This document shows positions 33,616 through 45,817 of a DNA stretch of 64,000 bases, one piece after another. The stretch is from assembly GCA_949825025.1 (NCBI GenBank), contig OX463787.1:18163707-18227706 (forward strand), given 5' to 3'. A program made the translations under genes and the position numbers. This DNA comes from Siphlonurus alternatus (taxonomy: Eukaryota; Arthropoda; Insecta; Ephemeroptera; Siphlonuridae). Each line of letters starts with the position of its first letter. Within the stretch, counting starts at the first letter, position 1. The notes below the pieces were generated by a model. The model did no database searches. It saw nothing but the letters and a program-made list of their open reading frames with translations, and had not been told where the DNA came from.

Positions 33616-33883
33616 ATGAGGCGCAACACTCGCGTGACGAATGGACGTTAATTTTTAACAAAGATAAACATGCAGTAAAAAATGGACGGTGAAAAGTGAT
33701 AAAATGTGGTCATCGATAAAAACAATACTTTAATTGTATGGTGTGTTGTAAAGACAAGTGTCCTATTTCACACATGTAATTATTTTAAATGTAAATTATA
33801 TGATGGTGAGATAAACAAATAATAAATAAAAAAAAATACTGTATATAACTGTAGTGTTACTAGTGTAGTTAATCAATGTCAAG

Positions 33884-34173
33884 GACTATATACAAGAGGA
33901 CGGTCTAACTTTTTTGCCGCCAACGCGCCACCATTTCCTTAAGCCAGTGACGTCACGACGTTGACTTTTCTAGCGCATTTGATTGGCCTAGAGTCAGATG
34001 CCGCTTTATTAGCCATCTGTCAAATCTGTCAAGCTGCCAAATCTTTGACTTCCTCAAAGAAACCGCCCGAGCACGTTGCTCATTTAGTGGACTTCCCCGA
34101 AGGTTGGCGAGAATTGTCGAGTATCGAGGTTCTTCAATAAGTTGTCCTAGGCAGTCCTCCCAGTATATAGTCC
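33884..34173. repeat. F9 MITE
   Basis: Ends GGACTATATACAAGAGGACG and complement of CTCCCAGTATATAGTCC; inner GCGCATTTGATTGGCCTAG. Longer copy at 45818-46145. Confidence 0.8.
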
Positions 34174-34179
34174 TCGAAT

Positions 34180-34410
34180 CAATGCGACTTAATTATATTT
34201 TTGATTAATAAATTGATCTATTACGATTTATTATGATTATACTCTGTTGTATGTATTAGTTTATAGATTTTTATTTCTACTTTATGTTTTTTGTATTTTA
34301 TTTTATGTTTTAGGATTGTAACTATTATAATATTATGTATCTATCAATGTATCCACAATAAGTAGTTTTCTTGTATTGGATCCAATAAACAAATCAAATT
34401 ATAAATAAAC
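34180..34410 (+). mobile_element. LINE-like 3' UTR fragment
   Basis: T-rich stretch ending TTGGATCCAATAAACAAATC then an A-rich end, typical of non-LTR 3' tails. No coding part. Confidence 0.45.
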
Positions 34411-34504
34411 AGAAACGTGACCTAATATTCTAAATTAATTAATGCACAATACCATGGACAACGCAAAAATTAAAAAGAAAAAATGAAAAATAATTTATTT
34501 GAAC

Positions 34505-34795
34505 TTTAGTTGGTTAAATGAAATAAATCAGCTCCCTCCAAATGTTAAACTAGCTACTGGTAATGAGTTTGCTAATGCTGTTAAAAAATACTATTTATCT
34601 ATTTAGTAATTATTTGTTATTATGTAATAACTTTGACTTAACCTTATTGGGTTAATAATTTGTATTAATTAATTAACTTATAGGATAACTACCACTTATG
34701 TGATATAGTGTTTTTACGCTTTCTACGTTATCCTCACCCAGTTTTAACCTTTGTTTTGTTTAAATGTATTGGGTGAAATAAATAAATAATCCAAA
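34505..34795 (+). mobile_element. LINE 3' end of a different family
   Basis: An open tail WLNEINQLPPNVKLATGNE then FANAVKKYYLSI and stop (about 34602) matches the last residues of non-LTR reverse transcriptases (LP..VK...F...K.Y). The 3' UTR ends GGGTGAAATAAATAAATAA. Confidence 0.7.
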
Positions 34796-34799
34796 TTTT

Positions 34800-37238
34800 A
34801 GTGCAGAATATAAAATTAAATTAAATTCTTCCATGAAAAATACAATACCTGCATGTCTATATTTTAATCGTTACACAACTACAACATAATAATATTGTAA
34901 TAAAAGTTTTCTCCTTACTTTTATTTTCACTTGAAAAGGTATGACGTCACGCTTGCTTGCTCAGTCAACGATGACGTCATGCATTTAAAGGTGAATTGTA
35001 ATTTATACTTCTGTTCTTTTAATTACTATCAGTAAAATAATAATTAATTTGCTATCTCGGGTTAAGGTGTGTTCTATTAAATAATAAGGTTTATTTGATT
35101 TTTTAACACACAACACACAAATTTATTACCCTACAACTTGTACAAAATTACCGCCCGTTACTTAAATCCCAATTTACCCCACCCGCAATACATATATCCC
35201 CAATGAAGCAAATAAGTCAAATTGACATGTTTCAAGAGTCAGTGGAATTACTCCACGGTGTAATTATTAATTACACAATAAGTACTCTGTACTTAGCTGT
35301 CCGGGGTAGTCCGTCATGCACGAGCCAACATGGCTGCGCGTCGTTGTCCGAGCACTGTGTTGGGGTAGTCGCGATCACGGCAACCCCCGTGAGCCCGAGC
35401 GCACATGGCTAGGCACACGTCACAGGTAAGCGTCCACACAGGTGCATACACAGGTAAGCGTGGTAAGGTAGAAGAGGCGGTAGGGCGATGCGATCCGCCG
35501 TAATTCACAAATAAGTTGCATCACACCCTACGAAGCTGCTGCTTCTAGCCGCCACCTTGTATATTCTCTCTTCTCTCGTCGTCCTCCTTTCCTCCCCTAA
35601 CCTTCACGCTCGCCAATGCGGGTGCCGAGAAGACGATGACGTCACCATCCCTCCAATGAGAGGGTGACTTTCTCCCTCGCCAGCAACACTCTGAGCTCGA
35701 CAGCCAGCTTTCTAGCCCTGGCAAACTTTGTAACAAGTCTAGCGCGAGTCTAGTGCTGGCGAACTTACGAGAATATTGTGTAAGTTCGCTTGGCGGGAAA
35801 ATTTTGTTACAATATTTATTATTATTTCTATCAAATGCATATATAAACTGATTATAACTTTTGTATTACTAATTTCTCAATTTAGTGTTTTATTGCTACA
35901 ATGTGTATTTGATTATATTTTAATATCTAATTTATTTTAATTGTTCTATTTTATTGTATCATAAACTCTATAGATTTTTTTTATCAATTATTCTCTTTAT
36001 TTCAGAAACAATACATTTTATGATAATATTTAATACTCCCTCACTTATCTTTTAGGATGTCCACCGATCTCCGGAAGTGGATTAAAATGAGCCTATAAAA
36101 AAAAGACTATTTCGACTATTTTTGGATTTTGAGACTATTTTGGTAAAATATGACTTTGTGATTTCTTGACATATTTTTAGTGCATTTCAGCTCTTTTCTT
36201 CATATTGCCAAGAAATAAAAAAGGGAGTAAAGAAACAAAGACTTCAGTCTGTGTAAGGGAAGTCTGTGTAAAGAAATATAAAAAAAAATAAAACTTTTAA
36301 ACAGCACTTTTGAAACGCCTTTTTGCTGCATTTTCTAAAAAAAAGTGAATTTTTTATAGACTTTTTTTAAAAAAAAAATTGACTTTTTCGTAGACTATTT
36401 TCCAAAAATAAGGTGACTTTTTTCCGCGCTCTAGTAATTAATCATATTAAACCTGTTAAATAAAAATTGTAAATATCTGCAGAAATTTTACATCATTAAT
36501 AATAATTATAAATATTGTGAAAACTTAGAAATGAGAACTACTGTTAAAATGAATAAATCATAATTTACATTCATTAGTACATTAAAAGTGGCAAGATCTA
36601 TATTAATAATATTGTGATTAATCCTTGTATGATAAATAAATATTTATAATTCTCCATTCATCTGGCCATGTACAAACAATCAGGATTATCTCTAGCCGTG
36701 GCTAATTATCTTCATTCTAACTGAATGACTATAAATTAGCCACGGTTAGGTAGTAATCTATCTTTCTGGTTAACTTTTTCTTTTTATGTAAATTACGTTA
36801 TGTATTTGTTTTAAATGCATATCTTAGACAATTAATACGTTATAATAATAAAATATGTATCGATGGTATATTAATACTTATGAAAAAACTTTTAAATATT
36901 CTAAAAAAAGTTATATTTTTATATTAAAAGAATTTGGAAGTAATAAAGTTTCTGAAAATGAAAAATATAGCGCAACATATTTTTGCTTCAAGTATAAATC
37001 ATTGTAAATATTTTATGTTGTTACTTTTAGTTTTGTGCATTGCGTGGTTATAATTTTATTTGTAATGTATTTTTGGCGTGATCCACGTTACCCTGTATAA
37101 CCAGTTGTTTGAAATACAATACATAAACAAATTAAAAATAAAATTATTAGACATAAAAAATAAAATAAATAAATTATAAATTGTTCGATAGTAATAAGTT
37201 TTAATTTAATTATCACATTTTCACTTTTCTGTAACAAT
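34800..37238. other. Intergenic; GC-richer patch at about 35290-35800, no gene supported
   Basis: The patch holds repeated ACAGGTAAGCGT donors-like strings (35424, 35451) and two TGACGTCA-type sites, but no frame with coding character. A hairpin at 36690-36752 (CTAGCCGTGGCTAAT and inverse) and AT-rich DNA fill the rest. Confidence 0.45.
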
Positions 37239-37426
37239 AGAGGCTTCAAGTGAGTGCGCCTCGCGATGCTCATTTGTGTCACTAAGGTCCATCTTGCACT
37301 TGAAAATGATGCATGCTTATTTAACTTTACTCAGTTATAAATATAAATATTTCATTATTAACTTTTTTATTTACCCTATGTTTGGATAGGACCACAAAAT
37401 CAGCTGACTTGAAGCCTCTATATATC
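37239..37426. repeat. F5 MITE just past the sulfotransferase stop
   Basis: Ends GAGGCTTCAAGTGAGTGCG and CAGCTGACTTGAAGCCTC. Other copies at 41137, 55429 and 56797. It begins 4 bp beyond the stop codon, so it forms part of that gene's 3' UTR. Confidence 0.8.
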
Positions 37427-37429
37427 ACA

Positions 37430-40400
37430 TCACTGCAGTTCGTACGGTCCCACTGGTTCTAATTTCTTCTGATGACTCTCGTTCCTGGCTGGCAGGTAGC
37501 CCCACACCCTCATTGCCCCCTCACAGGCACCCTGGACCTTGAGGACCTCATGGTGTGGGTACTTGAAGCGCCACCTGAACGGAGCGACCTTGGAGTTTCT
37601 GAAGGTGCTGGAGACCCCTCCCTTGGTCAGGGTGGTGTGGGTGTCGAGATACTTGTTGATGGCGGGGTGCGGGGGCAAGTGGAAGAAACTCAGAAGGTCC
37701 TTCACCCCATCGTAGGGGTGTGTCGAGAGGTCCTCGTAACGTACCACCCTGGCGGCGGGAGAATTTGAAATGTTATTACTGTGATATTAGAAATTTAGTA
37801 TCATTTCATTAATGATCATTTCACCTATGAATTAAATTGTATTGTAAGTATGTAATTTTAGCTAGGCATAAATTTAAATATAAAATAATTTGCTATTTAA
37901 TAACTAAAATATTACGTTTTTAGCATTTACTAGTTATTTTTTTTTTAAATTCTCAACTGAACCCTATATATTTTAGGGTACTGGCCACAATTAAGTGATT
38001 GAATTTAACCTCCCGGCTCTTCTTAGACCCTACTTTTGTGAGTTCCTTCCAAACCGGGGCGGCCATGGCCTAAGCAATCCATCCCAGCATTCGCCTGGTT
38101 GTAACTGAGGAAACCATGGAAACCTCAGTCAGTATGGTCAGCAATTGATGGAGGATGCCATCAATCACCTCCCGGATGCACGAGTGGGTGTTCTTTAGCA
38201 ACCGCCACTTGTGAAAAGTTTGGCGGTGCATGGCTGGGATCTGGGATCGAACAAACGACCATCCGATTACGAATCAGAGGTGCATACCACTGCGTCAAGT
38301 CTAGTTATTACAAATAGTAATTATAACAAAATATTACAAAAATTAATGTGCACAAATAAAAAATAAATAAATTACAGAAATTTTATTTAATTTTTTTAAA
38401 AATAAAAAAATCATGTACAGTTAAAAATATTTCAAGTTTACGGCGTAACAATGTTAGTCAATAACTGATAGTTAATACATTATATAAACGTAATTGACAT
38501 TTTATTTTTTTTCTTATGGAGAATTTAAATTAAAATTTATATGAATAATGATAATTGCAAATTATTGGACTACTAACCACATGTCACAAGCCAAATAATC
38601 TGAACTGAATAATATAATTGCAAGTTCTTTACAAGAGACGATAATCGAAAAAAAATTATTTAATTGAATTTAAGTTGAAACTATAACATTAAATAATTTC
38701 GATATAAAAATTAACTATGATTAATTATTATATTACATTGATTGGTTATACATTAATGCACAATTATGGTTTTTGACACAATTAAACCGCAATTTTGCAT
38801 ATTATAAAACAACCAATTCATGAAGTTTTAAAGGCCTCAAATTAAAAATTCGACAGTCACAGAGAGTTGCTTGAGTTGACAATCAACATTCGGATCATTT
38901 TTTACGTGCGCGATGCAGCTGCATGAGCGGGGGCTACAAAGTAAGGATGCAGGGCCTTGATGACGTCAAAATGACGTCACAACGCACAACCATACATACG
39001 CCGCCATGTTTTTTGACGTCATTTTGACGTCATCAAGGACCTGCATCCTTACTTTGCAGCTCCCGCTCATGCAGCTGCATTGCGCACGGAAAAAATAATC
39101 CAAATATGTTGATTGTCAATTCAAGCAAAACTCTCCGTGACTGCCCAATTTTTAATTTGAGGCCTGTATCCCTTTAAGCCACGCACGACCTGGAGTTTTT
39201 AACTTTTTAATAATTATGGCCAAAAATATCAAATGAAATATTATAATCGACTAGAACTCAATCCCCACATCTCACCTGAACGTGTCCGGGTAGTTCCTCG
39301 TCATCTCCACGGCAGCGCTGTAGTCGTCCTCCATGTCTTTACAGAGGACCGCTGGGTCGGAACAGTCGGGGACTCCCCGGCACCACTCACGGTGTGTCCG
39401 GGACTCCAGGGTCCCGCGGGGGTCCCTTACCAGCAGCAGCAGCCGCACGTTCAGTCTGCAAACATGTCAGGTTGTTAGGGTCGAAACATATCCACGTCAT
39501 GAGGTCTAGCAGAGAATCTGGTGTAGCTATAAACAAAAAGTTCCATTTCTCCATGTTAAATTAGTCAACTTTAAAAATTAATAACTCGGAAACTAGCGCG
39601 TTTTTGTATACCTGATATTATACCTACTGATAAAGTATGTAAAGGAGAATATTTTATTATTATTTTTTTTTTCATAATTTTCATGGATGGGATTTTTTTT
39701 AACATTGGGCGTGTTATCTCTACCTTAAGGTGCATTTACATGGAGTGATGTCAAACGAGGCTTGGCGTGGCGAGAAAGGCGCACTTGCTTCATTGCAGTC
39801 ATGTTGGCGTGGAAAAATCACTTTCTCGCAGCGATTAGCGCCGCGATTTATCCACGCCAACATGGCCGCCATATGATATTGAAGCAAGTGCGCCTTTCTC
39901 GCCGCGCCAAGCCCCGCTCGATATCGCTCCATGGAAATGCACCTTTAAATTGGAAAAGCTTCATTAATTGATAAGATGAATTTTATTAAAAGTTTCGAAT
40001 TAAAACGTCATATGTGTAAATTTTGATTTTTTATAAATATGGAACGATAAATGAAATGCCATATATTTAAATACGACTTAAATTTTAATACACAATCATC
40101 GCGTCGGAAAATTTCCCTTTTATGGTCATGTTAATCACAATTCACCGTAATTAAGAATAATACAGGACATGGTGATTAACAAGGCTGCAAAAAGGAAATT
40201 TTCCAAGGTGACGAGTATACATAAAGTTATTTCATATCTACAGTATATTCCTAATTAAGGATATTTAATGAATAATGTGCAAGGGTCACCCCAAACATAT
40301 TAACTCACGCAGGGTCCTTCAATTCCTTCAACAGCTGTTCTGCGAGCTTCAGTCTTATAGTCTAACGATTTTCATGCTCTGAAAAGCGGGAAATTTAAAC

Positions 40401-43400
40401 TGCCTTGCTTGTACTTACTCAGGGTCCTTCAACAGCTGTTCCGCGAGCCTAAGTCTTAGCCTGACGATTTTCATGCTCTGCACAGGCGCAAGGTGACACA
40501 TGGCGGCGAGGTAGTTGGGACTCCAGCTGATCGAGGGGTGCGTTTTGAAATGCTGCCACAGTCGGTGGTTGTGTAGGAACTGCTCGTGCTGCTTCAACTT
40601 CCGGTCATACTCAAGGTGGTGGTCTGTTAACATTGGAAGTGGGTTCAATAAAAAGCTCTGATTTAACCAAGGATTTTGTATATATATAACATCTGGATAG
40701 GTTATCCCTATTAGAGCTGCTTAGGCAAATCTCCATCGTAACATGGCGGCCGAGCGCAACCATCTGCATTGTAAACTGCATGGAAGTTCCCCTACGTAAG
40801 ATGGCGGGCATATCATTATTTACTGTTATAGCCACCACTCACTTCCTCCTCACGACTGTGCCTCACCGACGGCAGCACCATCACCTATCCAGAGTTTATA
40901 TACAAAATCCTTGGATTGAACACATAGGAGCTTAGGGGTCGTTTAGAATAAGTATTTTATTGTAATGTAAATTCTTATCATAGCAATCAGGGGCTGAAAC
41001 TTGAACTCGCCTGTAGGTTAGGCAACTTTTTCAGCACCATACCCAACTTTGACATTTTGTATGATTGTGACCCTATTTAGCTGCTGAAAAAACTATTCCA
41101 CCCCAGCGAGAAATAATGCTGATGATGCTCAATAGAAACTTCAAGTGTTCTTCGGCGGGAAAATTTTCTCCATAAGCCACCATGCTACAAAATTTGAATT
41201 TTTTCTCAGTAACTATTTAAGGTATTAATTTGAAACCATCTCCTATCCCCCCATTTAGAGGTCTTCTGATAATGAATAAAGAACTTATTTTCCTCTAAAA
41301 AAATTCTTTAATGCCAAAAATGCAATTTCAAGTTTTTTTTTATACATTTAGGTTTGGATGGGACGGTGGAAACACCTAGGGTGGTACTGCTTATACCTAC
41401 CCTAGGAACACCACAAAATCAGCTGACTTGAAGTCTCTATTGATGAGCAAGTGCTGCAAAAATAGAGAGGAATAAAAACGTTTTTTTTTTTTTTCTCCTT
41501 TTTTTACTAGCTCAGTGCTTCACCTAAAGTCATTTTATATCGATTTTTTAATGTAAATTTCGTTATCACTGTGGGCCTTCCATTAATGGGATGTATTTCA
41601 TTTTACACCAAAGAAGACAAATTTAATAGTATACCCTATAGGAGTCTTCAACTCATCCTTTACACGTTTAAACCTAATCTTTTTACCTCTAAAATACATC
41701 TTATTTCCTCTTCTCTCAAAGTGAGGATGAAATGGAGACAATAATATTTCTAACATATTATGTGCAAAAGAAGAGGAAAAAATATGTAATCTCGTCTCTT
41801 CCCCTCTTTTTTTTTTCCTCTAAAATGGTGCAAAATAAGAGGAAAAAAGACGAGCGGAGAGCTTAATAGCGAAGAGAATATGAAATTTATTTCAACTCGG
41901 GCTCTTTTTACTAGTTCAGTGGCTCACCATAAGTATACATAGAGTTTTGTTTAGTTTGAATTTCGTTACCACTGGGCCTTCTACAAAATCATCCTTCATT
42001 TTACACCAAAAAAGACAAATGTAATAGTATATTTATGCTTATTACTTATTTGGTATGTTTGGTTATTAATTCAGTAACAGTTCATTTCCTTAATTCGTAA
42101 ATGTGTTTGCAGGGATTCAATACACAACCCTCAGGAAGTGAAATGGATAATTTTCCTGCCTCTGTTAAGGTGCATTTCCATGGAGCGAATGTATAGCGGG
42201 GCTTGGCGCGGCGAGAAAGACGCACTTGCTTCAATGTCATATGGCGGCCATGTTGGCGTGGAAAAATCGTGGCGTGATTTAATTGCTGCTGGAAAGTGAT
42301 ATTTCCACGCCAATATGGCCGCTATATGACATTGAAGCAAGTTCGCCTTTCTCGCCGCGTCAAGCTCCGCTCTACATTCACTCCATGATGTACTCATGAA
42401 GTAATTTAATCTACAAGTCTCACCCAGTCCAGTGTAGTTACATCTGAGCAGCTGCGTCACCTGACGAAGTGCTTGCTCGGACACCGGCGGTCCCCGCACC
42501 TGAACGATGCCGAGGTCCAAGAGGGGCTCGTAGTGGTACCAGGTACCAGGGACCGTGTTAAGGACCTCCCCCAAGAAGGTGGACCCTGACCGCCAGGTCG
42601 TCACCACCACGCTGCGGACCGTCACGTTCAGGGAACTGTGGAAACCATGAGTCAAATTCTCTCCGAAGTGAAAAGTTTCTGATTATAACTTATACATATT
42701 TTAGCGTTATAATTTCAGACGTAGGTCATTACTTTTACATAAAATAACCATTATATATAATTATTATAATCAGAAAAGTCACAAGTCGTAGCTGTTACTC
42801 CCAAAACAATATCAAATTAATTTCAGTGTAAGTTATTGTAAAATAGTTAAAATACAATATAGCAAAAAATATAAAATTACCAACGGATGTTTCAGGTTTC
42901 TGGTCTAGTTCAAAATTGATCCTGAAATTTTGCAGATATATATTATGGATTTTAACCTATCTTCAGAGAATTTAGAGTCTTCATATGCCAAAATTCTTCC
43001 ACTTCCCATCTAGTTTCCGTGGTAAATGTATAATATAAGATTACTTGAACTTTATAATATATATAGAGTTCTGTTGAACTCTAGGTTAAAACAATTGCTG
43101 GCTTATAAGATTTTAAAATTTTACAGATTCAAGGAAGATATAATTTAATTTATAAATATTACTGTAACATATAAATAGTAAAAAAATTAAAGATTAAACG
43201 CACAGAACTTTCATTTCCTGCATCGACCACCCTATGTGACGTTTTCATGGTTTCCTCAATTGCAACAAGTTATTCTGAGATCGCATTGGCAAACATAAAT
43301 CTAATCTGTTGTCAAAACCTCTACGACCCCTGACCTCACATTAAGGTAGAGATAACACGCCCAATATTAATAAAAATCCCATTCATGATAATTATAAAAA

Positions 43401-44314
43401 AAAAATAATAAAATGTTCTTCTCTACATCCACTCTATCAGTAGCTAAAATATCAGGTAATGAGCTAGTTTTAGAGTTATTAATTTTTAAAGGTGACTACT
43501 TTAACAGGGAGAAATGGAACTTCCATGTTAAATTAGTCAACTTTAAAAATTCATAACTCGAAAACTAACTCGTTTTTGTATACCTGATATTTTATCTACT
43601 GATTGGGGATGTAGAGGAGAACATTTAAATTTTTTTCATAATTTTCACGAATGAGATTTTATTAATGTTGGGTGTGTTACCTTACCCTTAATTCAATATC
43701 ACCCAACTAAAATGACCCGAGGAACCGACCTGTTGAATCGATAGTCTCCAATCTCCATTTTCAGGAACTTCTTTTGAATCTCCAGCACCTCCTCCATCTC
43801 AGCCGTGAGACCTCCAGGGTAACCCTTCTCAAGGTCACTCGATGTCACAGGGTCACTCAATGTCACAGGGTCTGTGATCAGTCCACTGTCTTGACTCCAA
43901 ACCTGAATTATTATCATTCTAAATTAGACAAGAAGTGCATTACTTTGAAATTTTAAATACTGCTAATTTATTATTAACACCATTTCATGAAAAAAATAGA
44001 AAAATATATAGTTAAAACGGCGTTACGTCATAGTCACGCACAAATTCTACATATAAAACTAACGTGAACAATTTCAAAAAAATGGTTTAACAGTATAAGA
44101 ACAATTTGAAAAATATAATAACCAATTTTCTGATAATTTAATATTTATTTACTATTTATTTTTTTACATTTTTGAAGATCATTGGTAAAAAACTATATAA
44201 TATTAACAGGAATCAAATGTGACAATTAAATATGAAATGTGCAAACAAACAGGCTCATTTGGACTAAAAGTATTTATACTACTTCACTGATATTGACCTT
44301 AATACGAGTTGTAA

Positions 44315-44413
<99 letters not shown>

Positions 44414-45533
44414 AACGCTAACTAATCAATATAATAGATATCGAATCAGTAAGGTGCAAATCATGCTGCGATAAAAAAGGTGTTATAAAAAATGTGTCAC
44501 AAGATAATGTTATCACTAAATTTCAAAATCAGTCACCATTGAATTAAAAAAGTCCCCCGCTCTTATATAATATTTACAATCAAAAATATTGATAAGAGGA
44601 ATTTGAATTCTCCATAATTTTATGGAAACTACACCAGCATGCTAAAAATATTGCTTCTGTAAATAAAAGATTTTGAGTTGTAATTATATTTTTAATAAAA
44701 TATCAAGTTACCATTAACACCTTAAAATTGGGCCGTTGTGATTCAAATGTTCTGTAATTTTTTTTAGAGTATAGAATCAAAAAGCAATAAAGATATTATG
44801 AATAATTATGCTGTGATGTCATAGTCATGTAAAATATTTGTTTATGCTTATGTGTAAAATATTGTAGTGACTATGACGTCACAGTGTTTTCAGCATCTTT
44901 TGTTCTTTAAAAATTGCAATACAACATATTTCGAGGTCCTCCTCCCAAATATATGTACATTTATGTCGAGCGTGGCGCAGTGCATTGACCGTTTCTTATT
45001 AGATCATCAAAGTCAGGCTACGACGAGCGTGGTTAGTACTTGGATGGGTGAACGTTTCAAGTAAAAATTACGTTGTTCTCTCTCCCTATCTGGGGTAAAT
45101 TCATTTCGCTTTCAACCCAGTGCAGTGATGCACTTGTGTGTGGTTCTCCAGGCTTTGGACGTCACTTTGGTTCATTGATAAAAAGAAGAAGTGTCCGTCC
45201 TGACTGAGGTTTTCCACGGTTCCCTCAGTCTCGACTGCACCTTAGCAAATGCTGGGACGCGTAACAGGCCATGGCCACCGTCCTTTCCCTACCTTATCCC
45301 TACCCATTACCCCGCCGCGAGCTGTAAGCTCTTAAGGGTGTATCGCCTCACAAAAAAAAAAAAAAATCCATGTATTAGGTACTGACCAGTCTTGATCGCT
45401 CCATCAGAGCTCCACTGTAGTTCGGTAAGACGCCGGTTCGTTCTGATAGCGCCACCATACAGAAGGCTGTCAGGGTGGCAATGGCGGCGACCTTCCACCA
45501 TCGTCGAGGAAGAACCTGGAGCTGCGACGCCAT
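37430..45533 (-). CDS. Carbohydrate 6-O-sulfotransferase-like protein, 6 exons, 411 aa
   Basis: Exons in transcript order: 45387..45533, 43730..43902, 42424..42635, 40419..40623, 39276..39455, 37430..37748; all borders GT-AG and one frame of 411 codons plus stop. Residues 13-30 form a signal anchor (WKVAAIATLTAFCMVALS), giving a type II Golgi protein. TTWRSGSTF (119-127) is the PAPS 5'-phosphosulfate loop and VRDPRGTLESR (255-265) the 3'-phosphate site. VVRYEDL (307-313) and FRWRF with HEVLKVQGACEGAM complete the GlcNAc/Gal-6-O-sulfotransferase (CHST1-7) pattern. It would move sulfate from PAPS to carbon 6 of GlcNAc or Gal in glycans; the exact acceptor cannot be told. The ATG is the first in frame; ACAG at 45559 marks an upstream 5' UTR intron. 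A broken copy of part of exon 4 lies at 40309-40381. Confidence 0.92.
37975..38312 (-). mobile_element. tRNA-derived SINE
   Basis: Minus-strand copy of the element at 32690, with ACCTCTGATTCGTAATCGG and a damaged B box (GTTCGATCCCAGATCCCAG). Central domain ACTGAGGTTTCCATGG is present. In the last intron of the sulfotransferase. Confidence 0.85.
38832..39164. repeat. F11 palindromic MITE, intact copy
   Basis: Ends AGGCCTCAAATTAAAAATT and AATTTTTAATTTGAGGCCT; subterminal GTTGACAATCAACAT; two pairs of TGACGTCA or overlapping TGACGTCA-like sites around the centre. Confidence 0.9.
39540..39728. repeat. Half F2 subtype Y
   Basis: Only the right half: CCATGTTAAATTAGTCAAC to GTTATCTCTACCTTAA. F4 follows with the TTAA shared. 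Confidence 0.8.
39725..39948. repeat. F4 MITE
   Basis: TTAAGGTGCATTTACATGG to CCATGGAAATGCACCTTTAA; GCGATTAGCGCCGCG at the centre. Confidence 0.9.
40096..40222. repeat. F6 MITE
   Basis: TCGCGTCGGAAAATTTCCC, GTTAATCACAATTC and the inverted half ending TTTTCCAAGGTGACGAG. Confidence 0.8.
40309..40381 (-). pseudogene. Broken duplicate of the 3' part of sulfotransferase exon 4
   Basis: On the minus strand AGCATGAAAATCGTTAGACT repeats exon 4 codons for QSMKIVRL, but a one-base insertion follows, and a 9-nt insertion lies before GGACCCTG. It is bordered by CTTTTCAG on one side and GTGAGT on the other, so it keeps acceptor- and donor-like ends. Joined after exon 4 it gives an immediate stop, so it is a pseudo-exon. 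Confidence 0.85.
40656..40920. repeat. F15 MITE beside the exon 4 acceptor
   Basis: Ends ACCAAGGATTTTGTATATA and TATACAAAATCCTTGG, inner TCTGGATAGG and CCTATCCAGA. Single copy in this window; begins 33 bp from exon 4. Confidence 0.8.
41137..41448. repeat. F5 MITE
   Basis: AGAAACTTCAAGTG at the left and CAAAATCAGCTGACTTGAAG at the right; contains GGGAAAATTTTCTCCATAAG as in the copy at 55429. Confidence 0.8.
41640..41908. repeat. F7 MITE, inverted
   Basis: Complement of the reference copy at 22992: AGTCTTCAACTCATCCTTT to GAAATTTATTTCAACTCGGG. Confidence 0.85.
42165..42388. repeat. F4 MITE adjoining sulfotransferase exon 3
   Basis: TTAAGGTGCATTTCCATGG at the left; right end TACATTCACTCCATG is cut short 36 bp from the exon 3 border. 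Confidence 0.85.
43341..43691. repeat. F2 subtype Y MITE
   Basis: TTAA at both ends, TTAAGGTAGAGATAACACG at the left; the right end reads GTTACCTTACCCTTAA. It ends 38 bp from exon 2 of the sulfotransferase. Confidence 0.85.
43990..44905. repeat. F12 fragments (about 43990-44080 and 44800-44905)
   Basis: Each has GTCATAGTCA with TACGTCA or TGATGTCA variants; the second also has GTGACTATGACGTCACAG. Between them lies AT-rich intron. Confidence 0.55.
44320..44406. repeat. (CT)n followed by (CA)n
   Basis: Compound microsatellite of about 60 bp CT then 28 bp CA in intron 1 of the sulfotransferase. Confidence 0.97.
44966..45366 (+). mobile_element. 5S-rRNA-derived SINE, full length with A tail
   Basis: Head GTCGAGCGTGGCGCAGTGC, then GATCATCAAAGTCAGGCTAC and GGTTAGTACTTGGATGGGTG (45031-45050), the 5S rRNA internal promoter. 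The body holds CTGACTGAGGTTTTCCACGG and CACCTTAGCAAATGCTGGG; the tail is about 15 A at 45352-45366. It ends 15 bp from the exon 1 donor of the sulfotransferase. Confidence 0.92.
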
Positions 45534-45817
45534 CGCCAGGGAGCTACTTCATTGTCACCTGTTAGGGGAAAAGTAAGTTACACGCCATCGCCTTTTAGTG
45601 CTGGAAAAATGTTGTTTCTAAGGTAAAGTGTCGGTAAAAGTGTGGAACATCCGGAAGTGAGCATCATCAGTTCACTCGCAGTGCAGAACTGGCAGCACTG
45701 GTCTATTATTGTGGCCTTCACTATATATAGTCGTCATATTTAACTTGGTTATGGTCATGTTTGTAACGCTCTCAATCATTGGTAGCCAGTTTTTTAACGA
45801 AGGACATCACTGGCCAT

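Noticed and set aside
35290..35800. Possible promoter/CpG-like patch or first exon
   Set aside because: Higher GC and donor-like GTAAGCG strings are present, but no coding frame, TATA-initiator pair or partner exon could be supported.
42131..42425. Extension of sulfotransferase exon 3 past 42424 as one open frame
   Set aside because: The tail reads into an F4 MITE; a good GTGAGA donor at 42423 and the frame of exon 4 show the exon ends there.
45000..45062. A 5S rRNA gene
   Set aside because: Only the internal promoter part resembles 5S rRNA; the rest is SINE body with an A tail.
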